The notes beneath the pieces are model-generated. The model saw only the letters and a list, made by a program, of their open reading frames with translations. It was not told the DNA's origin and made no database searches. 64,000 nt of DNA, taken from Bacteroides faecium (lineage in GTDB: Bacteria > Bacteroidota > Bacteroidia > Bacteroidales > Bacteroidaceae). The DNA lies in assembly GCF_012113595.1 (NCBI RefSeq), contig NZ_CP050831.1, positions 3,100,001 through 3,164,000 on the forward strand. Reading direction: 5' to 3'. The position numbers and the translations under genes were made by a program. Positions 1 to 8,016 of the stretch are shown in pieces. Position 1 is the stretch's first letter, and the number at the start of each line of letters is the position of its first letter.

Positions 1-1999
1 CGCGCTGCATATACATCAACATTCCAGTCACGTGGTGTAGACCGAATTGACGGTCGTAGTTGATACGGGCATCCATATAGAAAGTCTGGTCGGATGACTT
101 ACTGATGTCAGATGTGGCCAGATAGTCAGTTCCGTCGGTATTAAGCAATTCTGTTTCGTAGTCGGTCGGGTTGTTGGGATTGTAACTGCCGTTTTTTATA
201 CCATAATAGTAGGGCTTAATACTGCGGTTATATCCCGAGGACGACCAGTTTTTCCAGTTAACCATGGCTTGAACACTTAATCCTTTGGTAACAAAATCCA
301 ATTTCTGGTTGATTTTCAATGAAGTATTCAACGTGTTTTCATTGGTTTCCTTGAATGAACTCAACATATAGGCATATGGGTTCGTGCGTAAACTGGAACC
401 GGCCCAGCGGGCATTACCAAAGCGGATATGTGTATCGCCTTCCTGTGCGGGGAAAGTGGCCGGAAAATATACAGGATTGGTGTACAACATTTTTTTGAAT
501 AACTCCGAGGTACTGTAATTCGGACCTTTCATATTGCGAATCTGCGCGTTCATGTGCAGATCTATTTTGGTGGTCGGAGTCACTTTATAAGAGATGTTGT
601 TCTGGAAGTTATATCCCCAGTTATTGATGTTGTTATTATAAGAATAAACTTTCTTGGTGTTCAGCAAACCCGTATCGTGGTTTGCCTGCAAACTCATATA
701 ATATGATGCCTTGCTGCCGCCACCGGAGATATTGACATTCACGCGTTGGTTCATATTCATATCCTTGAATATCATATCCTGCCAGTTTACATCCGGATAA
801 ACATACGGATTGACGTGGTTGCGGGTATTATCAATATCCAATTGTGAATATTTTGGAGTTGCTCCGGCATTTCGTGTCAATTGGGCTTCATTATACAGTT
901 CCATCCATGTTGCCCCGTCTACAAACTTCGGCATGTTCATAGGTTTGTTAAATGTGTTTTCCAAAGTCACGTTGATACGTGTTTTCTCATTCTCCTTACC
1001 TGTTTTTGTGGTAATCAGCATCACTCCATTTGCACCGCGTGCGCCATAAATTGCGGTTGCGGAAGCATCTTTCAAGATAGAGAAACTTTCGATTGTTTCG
1101 GCCGGAATATTGTTCAAGTCTGTAGTGGAAATTTCCACATCATCCAGCAGGATAAGAGGAGTGGAGCGTCCGCCGAAAGTACTTACACCACGGATATAAA
1201 ATTCAGAAGCGGCTCCGGGCTCACCCGATTTTGTCATTGAGATAACTCCGGAGAGTTTACCTGCAAATGAGGTAGTCAGTGATGAACTGGGTGCTTTCAA
1301 AGCCATACCTTTTACACTGGTGATAGAGCCTGTGACGCTGACCTTTTTCTGTGTACCGGCACCTACTACCACTACTTCGCTTAACAACTGGTTATCCGAT
1401 TCCATCTTTACATTGATGACACCGAGATCGCCCACATCGACTGTCTTTTTCTTGTAGCCGATGTAACTGAATTCCAGTTGTACTCTTGAACCGCTCACGG
1501 AGATTGTGAAATTACCGTCCAAGTCGGTAATGACCCCGTCTTTCTGTCCTTTCACTACAACGGTGGCACCGATGACCGGATCGCCATTTTCAGCATCTAC
1601 CACCGTTCCCGTAACGCTACGCTTTTTTTTAGGTTGCTGTTGGGCAGGTTCTTCCTTGTTTACCTTCAGTATGATCTCGTTACCTTTGATCATATAGGTA
1701 ATTCCGCTTCCTTTGAATACCTCTTTCAGGACTTCTTCAATGGATCCTTCACAATTGAAATTTTTGTTGGTTGTGTTTTTCAAGTCTGCAGCATTGTAGA
1801 AAAATGTGTAATCACTGTTTTTTTCAATTAGCTGAATCGCTTGTTTGATAGTCATTGCCTGCCCTTTTACTGAGATTACTCCTTGCGCTCCCAAGATGTT
1901 GAGCGGGTAAAAAAGCAACAGCAATACGATATACTTCAGATATCGTTGCTTGTCAAAGAAATGAATTTTTCTCATGCTTTTGCATTTTAGATTAGACAT
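1..1999 (-). CDS. SusC-like TonB-dependent transporter with STN domain, operon L0 (3' end outside window)
   Basis: Outer-membrane TonB-dependent channel that would import glycans together with a SusD lipoprotein. The frame is open from the start to the window edge, so only about 665 N-terminal residues are visible and the barrel end and any SusD lie outside. In order: signal peptide (LLLLFYPLNILGAQG), a secretin/TonB N-terminal (STN) domain that in such receptors contacts FecR, a carboxypeptidase-regulatory-like domain, the plug (ending near GARGANGVMLI) and barrel strands. It follows the L0 FecR gene by 10 nt. ATG 1999 gives MSNLKCKSMRK; the inner ATG at 1975 (MRKIHF) is also plausible. It is a close paralogue of the rightward SusC at 4675. 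The family is certain; the mucin-glycan substrate is inferred from neighbours. Confidence 0.93.
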   Translation of the reverse strand, partial: MSNLKCKSMRKIHFFDKQRYLKYIVLLLLFYPLNILGAQGVISVKGQAMTIKQAIQLIEKNSDYTFFYNAADLKNTTNKNFNCEGSIEEVLKEVFKGSGITYMIKGNEIILKVNKEEPAQQQPKKKRSVTGTVVDAENGDPVIGATVVVKGQKDGVITDLDGNFTISVSGSRVQLEFSYIGYKKKTVDVGDLGVINVKMESDNQLLSEVVVVGAGTQKKVSVTGSITSVKGMALKAPSSSLTTSFAGKLSGVISMTKSGEPGAASEFYIRGVSTFGGRSTPLILLDDVEISTTDLNNIPAETIESFSILKDASATAIYGARGANGVMLITTKTGKENEKTRINVTLENTFNKPMNMPKFVDGATWMELYNEAQLTRNAGATPKYSQLDIDNTRNHVNPYVYPDVNWQDMIFKDMNMNQRVNVNISGGGSKASYYMSLQANHDTGLLNTKKVYSYNNNINNWGYNFQNNISYKVTPTTKIDLHMNAQIRNMKGPNYSTSELFKKMLYTNPVYFPATFPAQEGDTHIRFGNARWAGSSLRTNPYAYMLSSFKETNENTLNTSLKINQKLDFVTKGLSVQAMVNWKNWSSSGYNRSIKPYYYGIKNGSYNPNNPTDYETELLNTDGTDYLATSDISKSSDQTFYMDARINYDRQFGLHHVTGMLMYMQR

Positions 2000-2009
2000 A
2001 AGTTAATTA

Positions 2010-2948
2010 TTAGTTTTTTATAATGATTCTATTTGCATGTTCTTCTTTATTCAGGTTTAGTGTGAAACAAATCTTGTTGACAACATCTTCCAGCGGTTCA
2101 TCGTAGCGAATACTGCCGGTGAATGCTGACTCATGATTGATACCTTTGTGTAAAATGACATCGGAGTTATACATTTGGTTGATAATGCTGATTAGTTCTT
2201 GCAAGGGAATATCGGTGAAGTTGTATTTCCCGTTTTCCCATTTTATGTTAGCGATTTGTTCTATTTTCGTTTCAGCATTACTGGGGTTGTATATCACCTT
2301 CTGCAAAGGTTTCATGACAGTTCTCTGTCCGGTAGCTTCCACATTAAATTCTATCTTACCGTTAAACAAGGTTATTTCGTTTTTCTCAGCGTTAGTTTGT
2401 TTAACGTGGAAACATGTCCCCTTTACCTCTATGAAAGCTTTATCGATATATACTTGAAAAGTACTGCCTTCATGTTTGTAGACCTCAAATAATGAATTAC
2501 CACTGAGCCATACTTTTCTATATTTGTTAAATGTTTTTGCATATCTTATAGTGCTTCCGGGCTCCATCCATACTTTGGTGCTATCCGGTAAAGTGTACAT
2601 CTGGCTTTGTTGTGCAGTGATTTTAATGAACTCATTTGCAATCTTGTCTCCATTTGACTTTAACCAGAATCCACCTATCGTTAATAAAAGAGCTAATGAA
2701 GCTGCGGCAAAATACCACCTAAGTTCTACAAGAACTTGGTTTCTGTCCTTGTATTCACATCTGTTTTTTACTTTTTTCCATATTTGTTCTTTTATCTCCA
2801 CATTAACAAGTCTGTTGCCAGATTCATTCCATTGTTTTCTAATTTCTATATCTACCGGTTCCAAGTCAGCAAACTCTCTGCGTTGCTTTTTGGTTAATCT
2901 GCCTGATAGCAAGCTTTTGATTAAACTTTTCTTTTCAACCTTATCCAT
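2010..2948 (-). CDS. FecR-family anti-sigma factor, intact copy (operon L0)
   Basis: Inner-membrane anti-sigma factor that passes the signal from the SusC STN domain to an ECF sigma factor. It has 312 residues: a cytoplasmic sigma-binding N-domain (1-78), one membrane helix (about 80-98, AAASLALLLTIGG), a periplasmic FecR domain (about 105-220, with LPDSTKVWMEPGS) and a C-terminal DUF4974 domain (about 240-312). It is first in a leftward operon, 10 nt before SusC. A sigma-type promoter motif lies 50 nt upstream of the start. Codons 71-78 (QVLVELRW) hold the recombination-like site shared, in inverted orientation, with the headless FecR at 3.9 kb, so this gene is intact only in the orientation seen here. 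Confidence 0.93.
   Translation of the reverse strand: MDKVEKKSLIKSLLSGRLTKKQRREFADLEPVDIEIRKQWNESGNRLVNVEIKEQIWKKVKNRCEYKDRNQVLVELRWYFAAASLALLLTIGGFWLKSNGDKIANEFIKITAQQSQMYTLPDSTKVWMEPGSTIRYAKTFNKYRKVWLSGNSLFEVYKHEGSTFQVYIDKAFIEVKGTCFHVKQTNAEKNEITLFNGKIEFNVEATGQRTVMKPLQKVIYNPSNAETKIEQIANIKWENGKYNFTDIPLQELISIINQMYNSDVILHKGINHESAFTGSIRYDEPLEDVVNKICFTLNLNKEEHANRIIIKN
2715..2737 (-). repeat. Recombination-like site inside the L0 FecR gene
   Basis: Read on the minus strand it contains AAGTTCT-TGT-AGAACTT, a perfect 7-bp inverted repeat around 3 nt (equally AGTTC-N5-GAACT with core TTGTA), followed by TAGGTGG. It overlaps codons for V-L-V-E-L-R-W, just before the membrane helix. An inverted copy with 2 mismatches in 22 bp lies at 3914-3935. 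Confidence 0.75.
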
Positions 2949-2997
2949 CCTATTTTTATCTTGTTGGTTTTAAACTTTACTTTTGCTCTTATACTAT

Positions 2998-3027
2998 TAA
3001 ATACACAGCACTCCTTTCTAACCCCAC
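2998..3027 (-). promoter_or_regulatory. Putative ECF sigma promoter of the L0 FecR-SusC operon
   Basis: Minus-strand GTGGGG, 17 nt, then GTATTTA; the GTATTTA box ends 50 nt before the FecR start codon. The same two boxes with identical 17-nt spacing occur before the L2 FecR N-domain and before GH110. It does not resemble the Bacteroides primary-sigma TAnnTTTG element, so the local ECF sigma factors are the likely users (inference). Confidence 0.6.
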
Positions 3028-3096
3028 ATCGACTTTGTAAAAAAGTGAAAGAAAAAATGGAATTAATTCGTAACGCATTGATTATGTGTAATATAA

Positions 3097-3128
3097 TATA
3101 TTTGTTTTTTTATAAAAAAACAAATATA
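3097..3128. repeat. Perfect 32-bp palindrome with convergent TATATTTG boxes
   Basis: Each 16-nt half begins, read inwards, with TATATTTG, a perfect match to the Bacteroides primary-sigma -7 element TAnnTTTG, followed by a T-run. The boxes point towards each other. It may be two facing promoters, an operator, or a U-rich hairpin terminator. It lies inside the candidate invertible segment, upstream of the L0 FecR promoter motif. No good -33 TTTG was seen for either box. Confidence 0.6.
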
Positions 3129-3225
3129 CTGGCGGAGTTTATAAATAAACATACAGGGATAAACTAAATTTTGAATACGATTGTCCTCTAGTAAATACAG
3201 GAAATTTGGCATTATCGTCTATCAT

Positions 3226-3352
3226 CTCTCATATACAAAAATGAAAATCCTCTTTCAACCTATCACCACTCTCTTGAAACTCCCTATTCATCGTATTTAC
3301 AGGACGGTGATAGGTGGTTGATAACCTATCACCTTATCTATCACCTATCACC
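3226..3352 (+). repeat. Left arm of a 127-bp inverted repeat
   Basis: Pairs with 3697-3823 in inverted orientation: 127 nt each, about 117 identical, no gaps. It holds four copies of the 9-mer CCTATCACC/GGTGATAGG at 3259, 3306, 3325 and 3344, the last three at 19-bp steps. The arms frame a 22-bp palindrome array, giving a symmetrical 598-bp block without a gene. Its function is unknown. Confidence 0.85.
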
Positions 3353-3433
3353 GCCCGACATAGACAAGCCTGCATATAAACAGGAGCTTATATGTAAACA
3401 GTACATTCCGTAGGGGATAACTTCGTTTCAAGC

Positions 3434-3609
3434 CTTGGAACAATGTGTTTCTTGGCTTGAAACTAAAGTTTCTATTGCTTGAAACTAGAGTTTCATCGGT
3501 AAGAAACTAAAGTTTCTATTACTTGAAACTAAAGTTTCTGATGGTTGAAACTAATTGTTTCATTACTTGAAACACTTTGTTCCAAGGCTTGAAACGAAGT
3601 GTTTCACTA
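3434..3609. repeat. Tandem array of eight 22-bp imperfect palindromes (GAAAC-N5-GTTTC)
   Basis: Eight consecutive units of exactly 22 nt, each an imperfect palindrome of the type GAAACTAAAGTTTC. The array ends also form a 31-bp inverted repeat (3421-3451 against 3569-3599, one mismatch). 22 bp is close to two helical turns, so every unit would present the same DNA face, as in a cooperative operator. A short array with the same motif and period lies at 43974-44050. It is not a CRISPR array because there are no unique spacers. Confidence 0.8.
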
Positions 3610-3696
3610 TAAGTCATTTTATACACGTCAAGCGTTGGAATATGTATGGCATGGTTTGGGAAAAGCTAAAAAGAGCATAATATGCACTATCCGGAT

Positions 3697-3823
3697 GGTG
3701 ATAGGTGATAGATGTGGTGATAGGTTATTAACGACCTATCACCGCTCTGTAAACGCGATGAATAGGGAGTTCCAGGAGAGTGGTGATAGGTTGAAAGAGG
3801 ATTTTCATTTTTGTATATGAGAG
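3697..3823 (-). repeat. Right arm of the 127-bp inverted repeat
   Basis: Inverted partner of 3226-3352 with about 10 mismatches, again with four GGTGATAGG/CCTATCACC copies (3697, 3716, 3735, 3782). The decayed FecR coding sequence starts about 35 nt beyond its outer end. No flanking target duplication was recognised. Confidence 0.85.
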
Positions 3824-3857
3824 GAAAGATGAGAATGAAATATTTTCTCTCAATTAG

Positions 3858-4640
3858 CCCAAAACAAGACAAAAATGGATTAATTCTATTCGCAAGGTAT
3901 ATAAAAGCAACAGAGTTCTTGTAGGACTAAGGTGGGCTTTAGTTGCAGCTTCATTTACTCTTTTATTGATAATAGGTGGACATTGGTTAACGTCAAAAGG
4001 AGACAAAATAGCAGATGAGTTTATCAAAGTTACTGCCCAACAAAGTCAGATGTATATTTTGCCGGATAGTACTAAAGTATGGATGGAGCCAGGAAGCACT
4101 ATAAAATACACGAAGGCATTTGATAAGGATCGGAAGGTATGGCTCAGCGGCAATTCATTATTTGAAGTCTATAAACACGAAGGAAGTACTTTTCAAGTAC
4201 ATATAAACAAGGCTTTTATAGAAGTAAAGGGTACGTGCTTTCTTGTCAAGCAGACCGATGCTGAGAAAAACGAAATAACCTTGTTTAACGGTAAGATAGA
4301 ATTTAATGTGGAAGCTACAGGGCAGAGAACTGTCATGAAACCTTTGCAAAAGGTGATATACAACCCCAGTAATGCTAAAACAAAAGTAGAACGGATTGCT
4401 AACATTAAATGGGATAATGGAAAATATAATTTCACAGATATTCCCTTACAAGAACTTATTGGTATTGTCAATCGGATGTATAATTCCGATGTCACTTTAG
4501 ACAAAGGTCTCAATCATGAATCTGCATTTACCGGCAGTATCCGTTATGACGAGTCGTTAATGGATGTAATCAATAAAATTTGCTTCAGTTTAAACTTAAA
4601 CAAAGAAGAACACACAGATGGAATCATTATAAAAAACTAA
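3858..4640 (+). pseudogene. FecR fragment without start codon and N-domain (operon L1); probably the OFF half of an inversion switch
   Basis: The frame is open from just after a stop at 3855 to 4640 and has no ATG before or within the membrane helix; the first alternative start is a TTG inside the helix (3966). It contains about 20 residues of degraded N-domain, the site codons VLVGLRW, the membrane helix, the periplasmic FecR domain (LPDSTKVWMEPGS) and DUF4974. It is close to the L0 FecR and both have exactly 234 residues after the site Trp. SusC follows after 34 nt. It looks like a silent cassette that regains promoter and N-domain when 2715-3935 inverts; ordinary decay is the alternative. 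Confidence 0.8.
3914..3935 (+). repeat. Recombination-like site inside the L1 FecR fragment
   Basis: Plus-strand AGTTC-TTGTA-GGACT followed by AAGGTGG. The 5-nt core is identical to that at 2715-2737; two positions differ in 22. The reading frame through the site (V-L-V-G-L-R-W) matches that of the L0 gene. Confidence 0.7.
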
Positions 4641-4674
4641 TATTCAACTTATGTCTAATTAAAAATGCAAAAGC

Positions 4675-7600
4675 ATGAAAAAGAATCGAAAGTCTAACAG
4701 TCGGCGGTATTTAAAGTATATCGCGTTGTTGCTGTTTTTTTATCCGATCACTCTTTTAGGAGCACAAGGAGTTATCTCAGTAAAAGGACAAGCAATGACA
4801 ATCAAACAAGTCATTCAGATTATTGAAAAAAGTAGTAATTATACTTTCTTTTACAATGCTGCTGACTTGAAAAACACAATCAACAAAAACTTAAATTGCG
4901 AAGGTACCATTGAAGAAGTACTAAAAGAAGTATTTAAAGGTAGTGGAATCTCTTACATGATCAAAGGAAATGAGGTCATACTGAAAGTAGATAAGGCAGA
5001 AGTCACGCAACAGCAAGGCAAGAAAAAACGCTCAGTTATCGGTACTGTGACCGATGCGGAAACAGGGGAGCCCATTATTGGTGCGACAATACTGATAAAA
5101 GGTCAGAAAGAAGGAGTCATTACTGATGTGGACGGAAATTTTACAATATCTGTCAGCGGTACCCGTTCCCAAATTGAGGTTAGCTATATCGGTTACAAGA
5201 AAAAGACAGTAGACGTCAGCGACCTTGGTGTGGTGAATGTGAAAATGGAATCTGACAACCAGATGCTGAACGAAGTTGTGGTTGTTGGTGCCGGCACACA
5301 GAAAAAAGTTAGTGTAACAGGCTCTATTACAAGTGTAAAGGGAATGGAACTCAAAGCTCCTAGTTCTTCATTGACCAATTCGTTTGCTGGAAAATTGGCT
5401 GGTGTGATTTCAATGAGTACAAGTGGCGAACCGGGTAGTGCGTCTGATTTCTATATCCGTGGCGTTAGTACATTCGGAGGACGTGCCACTCCATTAATCA
5501 TGTTGGATGACGTAGAAATTTCGTCTAGCGACTTGAACAGGCTTCCGCCGGAAATCATTGAAAGTTTCTCCATCCTGAAAGATGCTTCCGCTACCGCCAT
5601 TTACGGTGCGCGTGGCGCGAATGGTGTGATGCTTATCAAAACCAAAGACGGTAACGAAAACGAAAGAACTAAAATTAGTGTCACTTTCGAGAACTCGTTC
5701 AACCAACCTATGAATTTTCCTGAATTCGTAAACGGGGCTACGTGGATGGAAATGTATAATGAGGCTTCAACTACACGTAACCATGCGGTCACTCCGAAAT
5801 ACTCGCAAGAAGCGATTAACGCTACACGCAACCACTTGAATCCATACGTATATCCGGATGTGGATTGGAGCGACTTGATATTCAGGAATATGGCAGTAAA
5901 CCAACGTGCAAACCTTACCATTCAGGGTGGTAATTCAAAAGCAACTTATTTCATGAGTGTACAGGCAAATCATGATACAGGGCTTATTGAATCTCCTAAA
6001 ATTTACTCATTCGATAATAACATCAATAACTGGGGATTCAATTTCCAGAATAATATCACCTATAAAGTGACTCCCAGTACGAAGGTGGAATTGAGAATCA
6101 ATGCACAGATTCAAAAAGGCAAGGGACCGAGTTACTCTACCGGAGACTTATTTAAACTGACTTATACTGCTAATCCTGTTTATTTCCCTGCTTATTTCCC
6201 TGCAGAAGACGGGGATAGCCATGTACGTTTCGGTAATATGTCGACTGTGGACAGTGGGGTGCGTACAAATCCTTATGCTTACATGGTAAGCTCTTTTAAG
6301 GAAAGCAGTGAGAATACAATTAATGCCTCATTGAAGTTGACACAACAATTGGATTTTATTACAAAAGGGCTTAGTGTCAACGGATTGCTTAATTTTAAGA
6401 ATTGGTCAAGTTCTTATTTTACACGCACCATTACCCCCTACTACTATAAAGTAAAGGCCGGAAGTTATGATCCTGAAAACCCTGCTACATATGAAACGGA
6501 AATGATAAAGGAAGGTACTGACTATCTGGCAACTTCCGACTATGTCAAAAATGGGGATTATACCATCTATATGCAGTTTGCATTGAATTATGGAAGGCAG
6601 TTCGGACTACACAGTGTAGGTGCCATGTTGTTATATACGCAACGTGAATATAGGGACAGCGTACTACCGAATCGTCTTCAAGGATTTTCGGGACGCGCTA
6701 CTTATGATTACGGACAACGGTATCTGTTTGAATTCAACTTTGGTTATAACGGTTCTGAACGTATGGCAAAAGGGAACCGTTTCGAGTTTTTCCCGGCCGT
6801 ATCCCTGGGATGGGTTATCAGTAATGAAGAATTTTTCAAACCACTTTCACATGTCGTTGATAATCTGAAAATCAGAGGTTCTTACGGTCTTGTAGGTAGT
6901 GATGAGACAGGTCCCAAAGACGGGCCTCACTTCTTGTATATTGATAATATTAATTTAACGGGTGGCGGTGGTTTCACTACGGGCATGTCAGGACCAAATC
7001 TGAATATGAATGGTCCCATCGTAAATCAATATGCAGTGCAAAATGCAGGATGGGAACGTGCCAAAAAGTTAGACTTGGGTGTAGACCTGACTCTGTTCCG
7101 TAACTGGAATATCACATTTGATTATTTTCGTGAAAACCGGTATAATATTTTGTTACACCGTGAAGCATGGCCGGAATCATTAGGATATTACGGTGCTAAA
7201 CCATGGAGTAATCTAGGCAAGGTGAGAAATAGCGGTATTGAATTTAGCACTACGTACCGTCAATCAATCACTAAGGACTTAAGTATGGAAGTGCGTGGAA
7301 ACTTTACATACACTGCCAATAAATACATTGAAGCTGATGAGCCCAAATATGATTTGCCATGGTTGAGCGCAGAAGGACGTCCGTTGTCATATACTTACGG
7401 ATATATAGCAGAAGGATTATTCCAGTCACAGGATGAGATAGACCATTCTCCGCTTCAGGATTTTGGTAGTACTCCGCAAGTGGGGGATATCAAATATAAA
7501 GATATTAATGGCGATAATATCATTGATACGGATGACCAGATGGTTATCTCGCAATATGGTGGCACACCACGTATCCAATATGGGTTCGGCTTGAATCTGT

Positions 7601-8010
7601 TTTATAAGAATTTCGATTTCGGTGTGTTTTTCAATGGTTCCGCCAAGAGGTCACTTATGATTAGCGGCATTCATCCGTTCGGTGCGGGTGATAATAATAT
7701 CTTCCAGTTTATTGCTGATGATTACTGGACAGAAGCCAATCCGAATCCGAATGCCAAATATCCTCGTCTGGGATTATTGGATACTGAAACGGCCAACAAT
7801 AAGCTGAGTAGTACATATTGGATGCGTAATGGGAATTTCATACGATTTAAAACGTTGGAATTAGGGTATACATTCAAATATGGACGGGCTTACTTCAACT
7901 GTGATAATGTAGCGGTATTCAGCCCTTTCAAGCATTGGGACCCGGAACTGGCATGGTATGCCTATCCGTTGCAACGTACATTCAATATCGGAATTCAATT
8001 ACATTTTTAA
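4675..8010 (+). CDS. SusC-like TonB-dependent transporter with STN domain (operon L1)
   Basis: Outer-membrane glycan importer of 1111 aa, the usual size for SusC proteins with an STN domain. In order: signal peptide (LLLFFYPITLLGAQG), STN domain (about 30-105), carboxypeptidase-regulatory-like domain (about 120-205, TDAETGEPIIGATILI), plug (about 215-330, ending GARGANGVMLI), 22-strand-type barrel and an aromatic C-terminus (IQLHF). SusD starts 6 nt after the stop, so they form one transcript. ATG 4675 is the only good start: the upstream ATGTCTAAT used in paralogues runs into a stop here. Expression probably depends on the state of the FecR switch upstream. Confidence 0.95.
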   Translation: MKKNRKSNSRRYLKYIALLLFFYPITLLGAQGVISVKGQAMTIKQVIQIIEKSSNYTFFYNAADLKNTINKNLNCEGTIEEVLKEVFKGSGISYMIKGNEVILKVDKAEVTQQQGKKKRSVIGTVTDAETGEPIIGATILIKGQKEGVITDVDGNFTISVSGTRSQIEVSYIGYKKKTVDVSDLGVVNVKMESDNQMLNEVVVVGAGTQKKVSVTGSITSVKGMELKAPSSSLTNSFAGKLAGVISMSTSGEPGSASDFYIRGVSTFGGRATPLIMLDDVEISSSDLNRLPPEIIESFSILKDASATAIYGARGANGVMLIKTKDGNENERTKISVTFENSFNQPMNFPEFVNGATWMEMYNEASTTRNHAVTPKYSQEAINATRNHLNPYVYPDVDWSDLIFRNMAVNQRANLTIQGGNSKATYFMSVQANHDTGLIESPKIYSFDNNINNWGFNFQNNITYKVTPSTKVELRINAQIQKGKGPSYSTGDLFKLTYTANPVYFPAYFPAEDGDSHVRFGNMSTVDSGVRTNPYAYMVSSFKESSENTINASLKLTQQLDFITKGLSVNGLLNFKNWSSSYFTRTITPYYYKVKAGSYDPENPATYETEMIKEGTDYLATSDYVKNGDYTIYMQFALNYGRQFGLHSVGAMLLYTQREYRDSVLPNRLQGFSGRATYDYGQRYLFEFNFGYNGSERMAKGNRFEFFPAVSLGWVISNEEFFKPLSHVVDNLKIRGSYGLVGSDETGPKDGPHFLYIDNINLTGGGGFTTGMSGPNLNMNGPIVNQYAVQNAGWERAKKLDLGVDLTLFRNWNITFDYFRENRYNILLHREAWPESLGYYGAKPWSNLGKVRNSGIEFSTTYRQSITKDLSMEVRGNFTYTANKYIEADEPKYDLPWLSAEGRPLSYTYGYIAEGLFQSQDEIDHSPLQDFGSTPQVGDIKYKDINGDNIIDTDDQMVISQYGGTPRIQYGFGLNLFYKNFDFGVFFNGSAKRSLMISGIHPFGAGDNNIFQFIADDYWTEANPNPNAKYPRLGLLDTETANNKLSSTYWMRNGNFIRFKTLELGYTFKYGRAYFNCDNVAVFSPFKHWDPELAWYAYPLQRTFNIGIQLHF

Positions 8011-8016
8011 CTAATC

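Larger units (their letters stand above)
2715..3935. other. Candidate 1.2-kb invertible segment shared by two divergent FecR genes (L0/L1 switch)
   Basis: The segment runs from a site inside the L0 FecR to a matching inverted site inside the L1 FecR remnant. It carries the promoter motif, the start codon and the 78-codon N-domain of FecR. The 22-bp end sites match at 20 positions and sit at the same codons of both genes. If flipped, the N-domain and promoter would join the L1 FecR tail in frame: 78 + 234 = 312 residues, exactly the length of the present L0 FecR. L0 would then lose its start. The geometry is seen; the inversion is inferred and no recombinase lies in the window. Confidence 0.75.

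Noticed and set aside
3434..3609. CRISPR array
   Set aside because: The units are adjacent 22-bp palindromes without unique spacers, and no cas gene is present.
3966..4640. A normal FecR gene starting at TTG 3966
   Set aside because: The start would lie inside the membrane helix and lose the sigma-binding domain; homology continues upstream of it.
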